Part shown: piece by piece, positions 50,765 through 58,496 of the stretch
Numbering within the stretch: position 1 is the first letter of the stretch
How the letters are laid out: each line of letters starts with the position of its first letter
DNA from: an uncultured Alistipes sp.
Lineage (GTDB): Bacteria > Bacteroidota > Bacteroidia > Bacteroidales > Rikenellaceae
DNA length: 64,000 nt
Assembly: GCA_900770635.1 (NCBI GenBank)
Contig: CAAGLB010000161.1
Location: 56,705-120,704 of the forward strand
Direction of reading: 5' to 3'
Program-made: the position numbers and the translations under genes
Notes under the pieces: model-generated
The model's input: the letters and a program-made list of their open reading frames with translations, nothing else
Told to the model about the DNA's origin: nothing
Databases searched by the model: none

Positions 50765-52093
50765 ATGAAAAAGGTAATATTATACTCCCTTATACTTGTT
50801 TTTGCGGCACTATTTTCTGCTGAGGTGCTGATGGCTCAAGCACGTATAGCACGCTCCGAGTTTATATGTTACGATAAGCGTGAGACTGCCAAAGCAGATG
50901 TCCGCACGAATATCGACAACCATATCGTTGTTAAGCCCGAGTTGCAGTTCGAGGAGGCGAGTGGTACGGTGCGTGCTGTCTACGAGCAGCAGATAGATGT
51001 GCCATCGTCGTGGAACGACTATCGTGCATATCTGCACCTCGAGAATGTCGGTTCGGACTATGCCGTATATATCAATGGCGAGCAGATATGCCATCCTATC
51101 GACAGATTCTCGCCTGCCGACCTTTTCATATCGCCCTACCTGAAGCAGGGTGCTAACACTCTTGCCGTTGTCGTTGTGGCAGAGCCATATATGGAGCGTC
51201 TGGCTGAGGGGCTTAGCGTTGTCGAGCGTGAGCAGTTTGAGAATAGCTACATCTTTGTGCAGCGCCGTCTTGGTGTCTACGACTTCAACGTCAGACTCTT
51301 GCCCGACTCGCTCGACCGTTTTGGCCGTTTGCAACTCGACGTAACTGTTGTCAACACCTTTACTACGGACGAAGAGCTGGAGCTTGGCTTTGACCTCTAC
51401 GATCCTGATGGCAAGCTTGTGGATTATACCGTGAACAGGTATCAGATGAGTGCTGGTGGTCGTGACACCATGACGTTCAAGCCCTTCTGCTACAACTCAA
51501 ACGAGTTTCGTTGGTCGGCATCGAACCCCAAGCTCTACGACTTGATGATATTCATCCGTCGTGGTGGCGCTGTGCGAGAGTATATACCCTTCAAGGTGGG
51601 CTTTGCCGAGCATGGTTTTAATGACCAGGGCGAGATATTGTTATTCGACGAGGTGCTTAAATTGAAGAAGCATAAGTACAATGCGGCAAAGGACGAGGCT
51701 ACCACCGAGCGAGAGATTAAGGCTCTCAAATCGCAAGGCTTCAACTGTCTTTGTCCCGACTATCCACAGCCCTTGTGGTTTTACCAGATATGTGATAGGG
51801 TGGGCATCTATGTTGTTGATTGTGCGGCTCTTGCCTCGCCATCTGCGGCCGATAATCGGGAACTTGATGGCACACCATCGAACGATCCGCTACTTTTGGA
51901 GGAGTATCTCATACGTGTTGATGCCATGTATCGCCGTGCTCAGAACCATGTCTCGATTATTGCCTTCTCGCTGGGTGGCAACATCGGCAACGGCTATAAC
52001 ATGTATAAGGCCTACGAGCTGTTGAAGTCGTATGGCGACAGTCGTCCGATAATATTTGAGGGTGCTCAGGGCGAGTGGAACACCGATCTATAG
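50765..52093 (+). CDS. GH2-like secreted protein lacking catalytic residues
   Basis: 442 residues with a signal peptide (MKKVILYSLILVFAALFSAEVLMAQ). It has the GH2 order: jelly-roll sugar-binding domain (AYLHLENVGSDYAVYINGEQI), Ig-like domain, then the start of a TIM barrel (EREIKALKSQGFNCLCPDYP). Active GH2 enzymes have SLGNESG with the acid/base Glu; here it reads FSLGGNIGNGYNMYKAYE, with Ile in place of Glu. The chain ends after RPIIFEGAQGEWNTDL, before the nucleophile strand. It is therefore probably a binding protein or a decaying enzyme. rlmH follows after 40 bases. Confidence 0.78.
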   Translation: MKKVILYSLILVFAALFSAEVLMAQARIARSEFICYDKRETAKADVRTNIDNHIVVKPELQFEEASGTVRAVYEQQIDVPSSWNDYRAYLHLENVGSDYAVYINGEQICHPIDRFSPADLFISPYLKQGANTLAVVVVAEPYMERLAEGLSVVEREQFENSYIFVQRRLGVYDFNVRLLPDSLDRFGRLQLDVTVVNTFTTDEELELGFDLYDPDGKLVDYTVNRYQMSAGGRDTMTFKPFCYNSNEFRWSASNPKLYDLMIFIRRGGAVREYIPFKVGFAEHGFNDQGEILLFDEVLKLKKHKYNAAKDEATTEREIKALKSQGFNCLCPDYPQPLWFYQICDRVGIYVVDCAALASPSAADNRELDGTPSNDPLLLEEYLIRVDAMYRRAQNHVSIIAFSLGGNIGNGYNMYKAYELLKSYGDSRPIIFEGAQGEWNTDL

Positions 52094-52133
52094 TATCTCG
52101 CTTTTTGATGTTTTTTATTTCCTGTGCTGAATT

Positions 52134-52607
52134 ATGAATATCGAGCTTGTCGTTGTCGGTAAGACCGACATGAAGGAGGTGGAGGCGCTTGTTGCTATGT
52201 ATTCTAAGCGCCTGAACCACTATGTTAAGTTTGCCATCACCACGCTTGCCGATGTGCGCAACACCCGCAAGCTCTCGGAGAGCGAGCAGAAGCGCCTCGA
52301 GGGTGAACAGATACTAAAGCTTATTAGCGACTCCGACCATCTCATGCTTCTCGACGAGCATGGTGCTGAGCTGCGCTCCATCGAGTTTGCCGATATGTTG
52401 CAGCGCAGAATGTCGGCGGGCACTAAGCGCCTTGTCTTTGTCATCGGTGGCCCTTATGGTTTTAGCGATGCTGTCTACCAACGAGCCAATAGCGAGCTCT
52501 CACTTTCAAAGATGACCTTCTCGCACCAGATTGTGCGAGCAATCTTCACCGAACAGCTCTACCGAGCATTCACAATCTTGAAAAACGAGCCTTACCACCA
52601 CGAGTAA
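52134..52607 (+). CDS. rlmH: 23S rRNA (pseudouridine1915-N3)-methyltransferase RlmH
   Basis: 157 residues. RlmH methylates pseudouridine 1915 in helix 69 of 23S rRNA on the assembled ribosome. The SPOUT knot is visible: LLDEHGAELRSIEFA, FVIGGPYGFSDAVYQRA and SKMTFSHQIVRAIFTEQLYRA, with the C-terminal YHHE. Copy G of the cloverleaf element overlaps the stop. Confidence 0.96.
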   Translation: MNIELVVVGKTDMKEVEALVAMYSKRLNHYVKFAITTLADVRNTRKLSESEQKRLEGEQILKLISDSDHLMLLDEHGAELRSIEFADMLQRRMSAGTKRLVFVIGGPYGFSDAVYQRANSELSLSKMTFSHQIVRAIFTEQLYRAFTILKNEPYHHE

Positions 52608-52734
52608 TTTGTTGTGATAAGGGGTCGATTGCGTCCCCTAACAAAAAATGCCACCAATGGGACGTACGTCAAGTACTACCCATCGGTGGCATTTTTGCCG
52701 AGTGTAGCACTCGGCGCCCTTCTGACAACAAATT
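52606..52734 (+). repeat. Cloverleaf inverted-repeat element, copy G
   Basis: Same outer arms as copy A (52606-52615, 52725-52734) and the same third hairpin (gccgagtg/cactcggc). The central stem differs in both arms together: atgccacc/ggtggcat here against atggcgac/gtcgccat in A. Tip GTAC-gtcaa-GTAC. Confidence 0.87.
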
Positions 52735-52779
52735 GTTTGCCGTGATAATGGCGCATCTGCAACCCTTCTAACAAGAAAT
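52735..52779 (+). repeat. Cloverleaf element, degenerate short copy H
   Basis: gtttgccgtgataatgg ... cccttctaacaagaaat: the conserved GTGATAA and CCTTCTAAC words remain and the right arm is intact, but the left arm has decayed. It has no central hairpin, like copy F. Confidence 0.6.
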
Positions 52780-52796
52780 AGTGGTGCTAATCGAGG

Positions 52797-52925
52797 TGGA
52801 ATTTATAAGGAAGATAGGGAAAATAGGGAAGTGATAACCTCGCCTAATCGTCCCTAATGTCCCTATCTTCCCTATTCTCCCCCATCTTCCCCATTTGTCC
52901 CATCAAGCGTTAGCGCTCCCATCTT
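52797..52925. repeat. Low-complexity GGGAAGATA/TCCCTATC tract
   Basis: A purine-rich half (ggaagatagggaaaataggg) and a complementary pyrimidine-rich half (tccctatcttccctattc) flank gataacctcgcctaatcg, itself mirrored by ctaatcgaggtg just upstream. Same type of tract as at 18325-18474. Confidence 0.55.
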
Positions 52926-52969
52926 AGCACTTAACTGCAAATTAAACCCCGTACAAACTCGCCCCACCC

Positions 52970-53150
52970 ATTAAAATGGAACTGCCCCTTCGCAGGGGCA
53001 GCTCACGGACACAAACAATCTTAACTTTACACTACTAATTTTTTACACCAATTTTTACATCACTTTTCGTTTATTCTCTTTTATCGTATATATTATTAAC
53101 CTTTTTTTCTCTCTTTGGCCACTTGTTATGTGGCTGTTTTTATTTGTTTC
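52970..53150 (-). ncRNA. Candidate small RNA with own promoter and terminator
   Basis: From the promoter at 53156-53187 the transcript would begin near 53149, form an early hairpin gccac/gtggc (53117-53135), run through A-rich sequence, and end at the hairpin ctgcccc/ggggcag (52982-53001) followed by TTCCATTTT. No reading frame of useful length is present. Not matched to a known RNA by eye. Confidence 0.4.
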
Positions 53151-53155
53151 TGGTG

Positions 53156-53187
53156 CAAATATAAAACGAAAAAATCAATGTTGCAAA
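53156..53187 (-). promoter_or_regulatory. Orphan promoter on the minus strand
   Basis: TTTG (53184-53187), 20 bases, TATATTTG (53156-53163), a full consensus with no gene downstream on that strand for more than 500 bases. Confidence 0.65.
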
Positions 53188-53649
53188 TCAAAAATACTTA
53201 TTTTCCTATAAACAAACCTTATAGTTGCCATTATAATAATTTATTTTATATGATATATAGTTTTATTTTGAATATATAATAAAATCATATATTCGACTAT
53301 TTTACATGTGTATCTTTGTAAATACCATATAATCAGATATTATAATTCGAAACTACTACACGAATACGGGTATTTTTTAAAAATTTTACAAAGCCTCAAA
53401 AAAATATAAAGAAAATATAAAAAAATATTTTTGATATTGGTTTTGCGCTGCAATTTCTCTTGTTTTGTGCGGTTGTGACATATCTGTCTACGTTTTGTAG
53501 TGGGCGTGGAGTGTTTGCCATTTTTATGGGGCATGTCGTGGTGGCGTTTTAACCAAAGTTAACGCCCGAAAGTAATTTTGGTTTGGGGTATCTGTTGGCT
53601 GCGTTTGTGGTATAAAAAGAGATCATGTTGTAGTTTTTTGAGAAAAAGT
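53188..53649. other. A+T-rich gene-free region upstream of lipA
   Basis: No gene seen. It contains a plus-strand TATCTTTG (53311-53318) with no start codon nearby, a gaatata/tatattc hairpin around 53271-53295, and a strong palindrome ggcgtt..aac/gttaacgcc at 53543-53566. A regulatory or replication-related role is possible but unsupported. Confidence 0.35.
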
Positions 53650-53680
53650 TTTGTGTTTATTGAAATAATTTGTACATTTG
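53650..53680 (+). promoter_or_regulatory. Promoter of lipA-lipB-recJ
   Basis: TTTG (53650-53653), 19 bases, TACATTTG (53673-53680), 28 bases before the lipA ATG. Confidence 0.8.
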
Positions 53681-53708
53681 CATCAATTGGAAAAAAGTGA
53701 ACTTAAAA

Positions 53709-54599
53709 ATGCCGAAGGTACCACAGAGAAATGACTATCTGCGTAAGCCCGACTGGCTGAAGATTAGCCTGAGGAGTACGACCGATAGTGCGGAGGTCGA
53801 GCAAATCGTTGAGGGCCGCTGTCTGCATACTATATGCACCAGCGGAATGTGCCCCAACAAGGCGGAGTGTTGGAGTCGTCGTACTGCAACATTCATGATT
53901 CTTGGTGATATTTGTACTCGTAATTGCCGCTTTTGTGCTACGACAACAGGTCGCCCGTTGCCTCCCGACGAGGCCGAGCCCGACAAGGTTGCCGAGAGCG
54001 TTAAGCTCATGGGCCTAAAGCATGTTGTTGTTACATCTGTTACACGTGACGACCTCGAAGATCATGGTGCTGCTGTCTGGGCACGCACCGTCGAGGCCAT
54101 TCGTCGTGATAACCCCGATGCAACGATAGAGCTCCTTATTCCAGATATGGATGCCCGCCCCGAACTTATCGACGTGGTGCTGGCATCTAACCCCGACATC
54201 GTTGGACATAACATCGAAACCGTCGAGCGACTAACTCCCGAGGTGCGTTCACGTGCTAAGTATCGCACGTCGCTTCAAGCATTGAAGCATATCGCTGATA
54301 GTGGGGCAGTTGCCAAGAGCGGCTTGATGGTCGGTTTGGGCGAGACTGAGGAGGAGATATTGCAGACTCTTCGCGACTTGCGCGAGGTGGGTGTGAGCAT
54401 CGTCACCCTCGGCCAGTATCTTCGACCTACAAAGGAGCACTATCCTGTAAAGGCGTATATCACGCCCGAGAAGTTCGAAGAGTACCGACTTGCAGCTCTT
54501 GAGATGGGTTTCAGCTATTGTGCGAGTGCACCATTGGTGCGTTCGTCATATTTGGCCGATGCCGCACTTGAAGCTGTTAAGAAGGTATGCAAGAAGTAG
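53709..54599 (+). CDS. lipA: Lipoyl synthase
   Basis: 296 residues. LipA is a radical SAM enzyme that inserts two sulfurs into protein-bound octanoate. The auxiliary cluster motif CTSGMCPNKAEC and the radical SAM motif CTRNCRFC are both intact, with TSVTRDDLEDHGA and LMVGLGETEEEI following. The start is the ATG 53709; the longer frame begins at a TTG before the promoter box. Its end overlaps lipB by 13 bases. Confidence 0.96.
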   Translation: MPKVPQRNDYLRKPDWLKISLRSTTDSAEVEQIVEGRCLHTICTSGMCPNKAECWSRRTATFMILGDICTRNCRFCATTTGRPLPPDEAEPDKVAESVKLMGLKHVVVTSVTRDDLEDHGAAVWARTVEAIRRDNPDATIELLIPDMDARPELIDVVLASNPDIVGHNIETVERLTPEVRSRAKYRTSLQALKHIADSGAVAKSGLMVGLGETEEEILQTLRDLREVGVSIVTLGQYLRPTKEHYPVKAYITPEKFEEYRLAALEMGFSYCASAPLVRSSYLADAALEAVKKVCKK

Positions 54600-55273
54600 A
54601 GATCAGAGATTTACAGAGTATGGCGTATGGCGAGTGCTGGGAGTTGCAGCGTTCGCTATTCGACGCATTGTGTCGTAAGAAGCTCGACAAGAGCTTTACG
54701 GAGGATGATCCTCGAGGCACTATTCTTCTGGTCGAGCATCCAGCAGTATATACATTAGGTAAGAGCGGCAACGAGCAGAACATGCTCGTCACCGAGGAGT
54801 ATTTGAAGAGCCTCGGTGCGGAATTCTATCATATCGACCGTGGCGGCGACATCACGTTTCACGGCCCTGGACAGCTTGTGTGCTATCCAATTATCGACCT
54901 CGACGCAATAGGTATTGGCGTTCGACGTTATATTGATGCTTTGGAGCAGTCGGTTATCGACCTGGCTAATGAGTACGGCATCGATGCTCATCGCTCGGAG
55001 GGTGCTTCGGGTGTGTGGGTTACTCAGGGCAGCCACCTTGTTAAGCTATGTGCTGTGGGCGTGCGTGCCTCGCATGGTGTTACGATGCACGGCTTGGCCA
55101 TGAACGTGTCGACCGACCTTAAGTGGTTTCACCTTATCAACCCTTGCGGCTTCACCGACCGAGGTGTATGCTCGCTCTCGACACTCACAGGACGTGAGGT
55201 TACGATGGATGAGGTAAAGCCCAAGTTTATCAATTACTTAGCAAAAAATTTAAATGTTAAATATAAAAAATAG
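54587..55273 (+). CDS. lipB: Octanoyltransferase LipB
   Basis: 228 residues. LipB moves octanoate from ACP to lipoyl domains, giving the substrate of LipA. RGGDITFHGPGQLVCYPI, HLVKLCAVGVR (active-site Lys) and NPCGFTDRGV (catalytic Cys) are present. The 13-base overlap with lipA implies coupled translation. Confidence 0.95.
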   Translation: MQEVEIRDLQSMAYGECWELQRSLFDALCRKKLDKSFTEDDPRGTILLVEHPAVYTLGKSGNEQNMLVTEEYLKSLGAEFYHIDRGGDITFHGPGQLVCYPIIDLDAIGIGVRRYIDALEQSVIDLANEYGIDAHRSEGASGVWVTQGSHLVKLCAVGVRASHGVTMHGLAMNVSTDLKWFHLINPCGFTDRGVCSLSTLTGREVTMDEVKPKFINYLAKNLNVKYKK

Positions 55274-55278
55274 TTATT

Positions 55279-57039
55279 ATGCCCATAGAGAAAAGATGGG
55301 TTGTCAAGCCACAGGGCGAGCGCTCGGTGGTGGAGTCTTTGGCTTCACACCTCGGCATGTCGCCAGTATTGACCAACCTGCTAGTTCAGAGGGGCATAGA
55401 CACCGTGGAGAAGGCAAAGAAATTCTTCTCGCCATCGCTCCGAGACTTGCACGATCCCTTCCTGATGAAGGATATGGACAAGGCTGTAGAGCGTATCGAG
55501 AGGGCTGTGAAGGCAGGCGAAACGATTATGATTTACGGAGACTACGACGTCGATGGAACCACAGCCGTATCGCTGGTTTACAAGTTCTTAAGCCAGATAG
55601 GACACAAAAATTTGTTGTTCTACATTCCGGATCGTTATGTCGATGGTTATGGCATTTCGATTCGCAGTATCGACCATGCTGTACGTAAGGGCGTATCGCT
55701 GGTCATTGCTCTTGACTGCGGCATCAAAGCCGTGGAGAAGGTGGCCTATGCCAAGCAAAAGGGCGTAGATTTCATCATCTGCGACCACCATTTACCTGCC
55801 GAGGAGATTCCTCAGGCAGTGGCTGTATTGGACCCCAAGCGCACAGACTGCAACTATCCTTTCGATGAGTTGTCGGGATGTGGCGTTGGTTTTAAACTCG
55901 TCGAGGCCTATGCCCGTCGCAACCGCATTCCTTTCCGCGAGATAGAGCATCTCTTGGACTTGTTGGTTGTGAGCATCGCCTCCGACATTGTGCCTCTTGT
56001 GGACGAGAACCGCATTTTGGCATACTACGGACTTAAAAAGCTTAACTCAGCGCCGTCGAAGGGCTTGCTCTCCATCATCAAGATTTGTGGCTTGGAGGGC
56101 CATAACATCACCATCGACGACATAGTGTTTAAGATCGGCCCACGCATCAATGCCGCAGGACGTATGCGCATGGACGAGGACGATGAGAACGCAGCACCTT
56201 CGGGTGGCCATGCTGCTGTGAGCCTTCTTATCGAGGGTAACGAGCAGGAGGCTACCAAGTTTGGTGAGGTCATCGACTCTTACAACCAGGATCGTAAGAG
56301 CATCGATAGGAATGTTACGCAGGAGGCGCACGACTATGTCGAGGCCAACCCTGAGCTCAAAGCACGTAAGAGCACTGTTATCTACAATCCTAAGTGGATG
56401 AAGGGTATCGTGGGTATCGTGGCATCACGCCTCATCGAGACCTACTATCGCCCTACGGTGGTGCTCACCAAGTCTAACGGCTTTGTCACTGGCTCGGCAC
56501 GCTCTGTTGTCGGTTTCGATTTGTATCAGGCTGTTGAGTCATGTTCCGACCTTTTGGAGAACTTTGGCGGACATATGTACGCTGCGGGCCTTACCATGAA
56601 GGAGGAGAATGTCGAGGCCTTTACTAAGCGTTTTAACGACTATGTAGAGCAGAATATCGATCCAAGCATCCTTGTGCCTCAGGTTGATATCGATAGCGAG
56701 CTGTTGTTCTCGGACATCACCGACGATTTCCACCGCCAGCTCAACTCGTTCCAGCCTTTTGGCCCAGGCAACACTGCCCCTGTGTTTATGACACGTGGTG
56801 CGAGCAATCGTGGCGATGCTAAGCTTGTGGGTGTCGAGTGCGACCACCTGCGTATGGATCTTATGCAGCGACAGAAGCCACATACGACAATTCCCGCTAT
56901 CGCCTTCCAGCAGCCTACTCACTATGAGTGGGTGCGTGCGGGCAAGCCTGTGGCAGTATGCTACCAGATTGTTCAGAACCACTATCGAGGCACAGTATCC
57001 CGACAGTTGCGTGTCAAGGATATTAAGCCCGAACGATAG
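55279..57039 (+). CDS. recJ: Single-stranded-DNA-specific exonuclease RecJ
   Basis: 586 residues. RecJ degrades single strands 5' to 3' in recombination and repair. DHH phosphoesterase motifs: IYGDYDVDGTTAVSL, DCGIKAVEKV, ICDHHLPAE and GCGVGFKL; the DHHA1 part has GRMRMDEDDENAAPSGGHA, GIVASRLIETYYRPTVVL and GGHMYAAGLTM. Third gene of the operon, 5 bases after lipB. Copy I of the cloverleaf element starts at the base after its TAG. Confidence 0.95.
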   Translation: MPIEKRWVVKPQGERSVVESLASHLGMSPVLTNLLVQRGIDTVEKAKKFFSPSLRDLHDPFLMKDMDKAVERIERAVKAGETIMIYGDYDVDGTTAVSLVYKFLSQIGHKNLLFYIPDRYVDGYGISIRSIDHAVRKGVSLVIALDCGIKAVEKVAYAKQKGVDFIICDHHLPAEEIPQAVAVLDPKRTDCNYPFDELSGCGVGFKLVEAYARRNRIPFREIEHLLDLLVVSIASDIVPLVDENRILAYYGLKKLNSAPSKGLLSIIKICGLEGHNITIDDIVFKIGPRINAAGRMRMDEDDENAAPSGGHAAVSLLIEGNEQEATKFGEVIDSYNQDRKSIDRNVTQEAHDYVEANPELKARKSTVIYNPKWMKGIVGIVASRLIETYYRPTVVLTKSNGFVTGSARSVVGFDLYQAVESCSDLLENFGGHMYAAGLTMKEENVEAFTKRFNDYVEQNIDPSILVPQVDIDSELLFSDITDDFHRQLNSFQPFGPGNTAPVFMTRGASNRGDAKLVGVECDHLRMDLMQRQKPHTTIPAIAFQQPTHYEWVRAGKPVAVCYQIVQNHYRGTVSRQLRVKDIKPER

Positions 57040-57167
57040 ATTTGTTGTGATAAGGGATCATCTTTGACCTATCCCAAAAAGTTGAGCACCCGAGGCTGTA
57101 GGTTTACTACTATCCTCGGGTGCTCACTTTTGCGATAAGACAAATCTAACCCCTTCTAACAACAAAT
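57040..57167 (+). repeat. Cloverleaf inverted-repeat element, copy I
   Basis: Arms atttgttgt (57040-57048) and acaacaaat (57159-57167). The central hairpin gttgagcacccgagg / cctcgggtgctcac is almost identical to that of copy E, with tip GTA-gg-TTTAC. First of a tandem pair. Confidence 0.85.
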
Positions 57168-57169
57168 TT

Positions 57170-57296
57170 AATTTCTCGTGATAAGGGCGCATCTGCGGCC
57201 TTTCAATCAAAGCTCCGAATGAGCAGTACGCTGAGTACAGCCCATCCGGAGCTTTTTCATGTCAAGACCACATCTACACCCTTCTGACGAGAAATA
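57170..57296 (+). repeat. Cloverleaf inverted-repeat element, copy J
   Basis: Arms atttctcgt (57171-57179) and acgagaaat (57287-57295), a fifth outer-stem sequence. Small gcgcatctgcggc hairpin; central hairpin aaagctccg/cggagcttt with tip GTAC-gctga-GTAC. Confidence 0.83.
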
Positions 57297-57571
57297 GGTG
57301 AAAAGTGAAAGGTGAAAAGTGTGGTGTGCTTCGTACGTTTTTTAATTCGTTTTATACTGTCATCTTGAGCGCAGGCGAAAGATCTCGCAGTTTGCACGTT
57401 CGTTCCACGCTATTGCTTCCCGAGAGATTCTTCACTACGTTCAGAATGACAGAGTCAATGAGTAGTTAGTAATTAGTAGCAACGAAAAATATTACTCTTT
57501 ACTCAATACTAATTACTCATTTATATAAAGCGTCGCAGACACCATACTTTTCACCTCTCACCTTTCACTTT
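57296..57571. repeat. Composite inverted repeat with nested TGTCAT...ATGACA element
   Basis: Left arm 57296-57328 (ggtgaaaagtgaaaggtga ...) and right arm 57538-57571 are near reverse complements. Nested inside at 57358-57451 is a palindrome starting tgtcatcttgagcgcaggcg and ending ttcagaatgaca, a type of intergenic repeat widespread in Bacteroidetes. A second copy is at 62713-62805. No gene seen. Confidence 0.7.
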
Positions 57572-57595
57572 AAAAGCGAGCCAAAGCTCGCTTTT
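57572..57595 (-). terminator. Terminator of the DUF1295 gene
   Basis: aaaagcgagc (57572-57581) with gctcgctttt (57586-57595), a 10-bp stem directly after the minus-strand stop. Confidence 0.85.
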
Positions 57596-57598
57596 ATC

Positions 57599-58402
57599 TT
57601 ATCCCTTCAACCAGGTGTGTTTTGCAACGCTATAGATTGGCACAAGCGGAAGTATCAATGGGCGCTTGTGGATATACTTCTGGAACTCGGGATCGTTGCC
57701 GTACACCTCGTTTTGGCGGAGTTCGAGGCGGCGAGCACCACTAAACATGACATAGACGATGCCGACATAGCCGAGTGCAGCAATAACCCACTGCCAGAGG
57801 GTGCAGCATGCGCCGAAGCAGATGATGAAGCTACCTGTCCACATGAGCACCTCGCCAAAGTAGTTAGGGCAGCGAACGAGGCGATAGAGGCCTGTGTCCA
57901 CAAAGCGATTAGCATTAACCTTCTTAGCTGCGCTCTTCTGTGCGTCGGCAACCATCTCGATAACCACACCGATGGTAGCTATCGCAGCACCTACCCATGC
58001 CCATGCCTCGCTGACAGCAGCACCTGCGGCCTTATTAAAGAGGTAGAATGTTGCAGGGCTCATCTGGCCGATATAGAGAAGGGCGCACGACACCCATATC
58101 ATTGTCATCACGAACACGGGCTTCTTGGTGGTGTTGTCGGGCTGATACAAAATCTTCTTATATGATGCCGACCTGCGCTCACGCAAGAAGAGGTACAGCG
58201 CCAAGCGTATTCCGTAGATGAAGAGCACGCCACAAAGTATAGCTACGGGTAGCGTCATCTCGTTGTAGAATATAACGGCTGTTGCCACAGCAAGTGCCGA
58301 GATTGATAGGCCATAGCCTATGCTGAAAAAGTAGATGAAGTAGATCCAACCTACTGCCGATACGAGGAATGATATTCCAAGGAGGATGTATAAGTAATCC
58401 AT
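57599..58402 (-). CDS. DUF1295-family membrane protein (steroid-5-alpha-reductase-like)
   Basis: 267 residues, about six or seven transmembrane helices. The C-terminal signature LVRCPNYFGEVLMWTG, followed by GARRLELRQNEVYGNDPEFQKYIHKRP, is that of the DUF1295/3-oxo-5-alpha-steroid dehydrogenase fold, which also resembles isoprenylcysteine methyltransferases. It may be a lipid- or sterol-modifying reductase using NADPH; the substrate is unknown. Separate from the ABC genes by 94 bases. Confidence 0.82.
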   Translation of the reverse strand: MDYLYILLGISFLVSAVGWIYFIYFFSIGYGLSISALAVATAVIFYNEMTLPVAILCGVLFIYGIRLALYLFLRERRSASYKKILYQPDNTTKKPVFVMTMIWVSCALLYIGQMSPATFYLFNKAAGAAVSEAWAWVGAAIATIGVVIEMVADAQKSAAKKVNANRFVDTGLYRLVRCPNYFGEVLMWTGSFIICFGACCTLWQWVIAALGYVGIVYVMFSGARRLELRQNEVYGNDPEFQKYIHKRPLILPLVPIYSVAKHTWLKG

Positions 58403-58496
58403 AATGTAGGGGGTTTTAGTTAGACATTATAAAAAGATACAAAAAACTTTCGACTCATCAACATATCTGCATGCTATTTCGTGACGATAATGTCAC

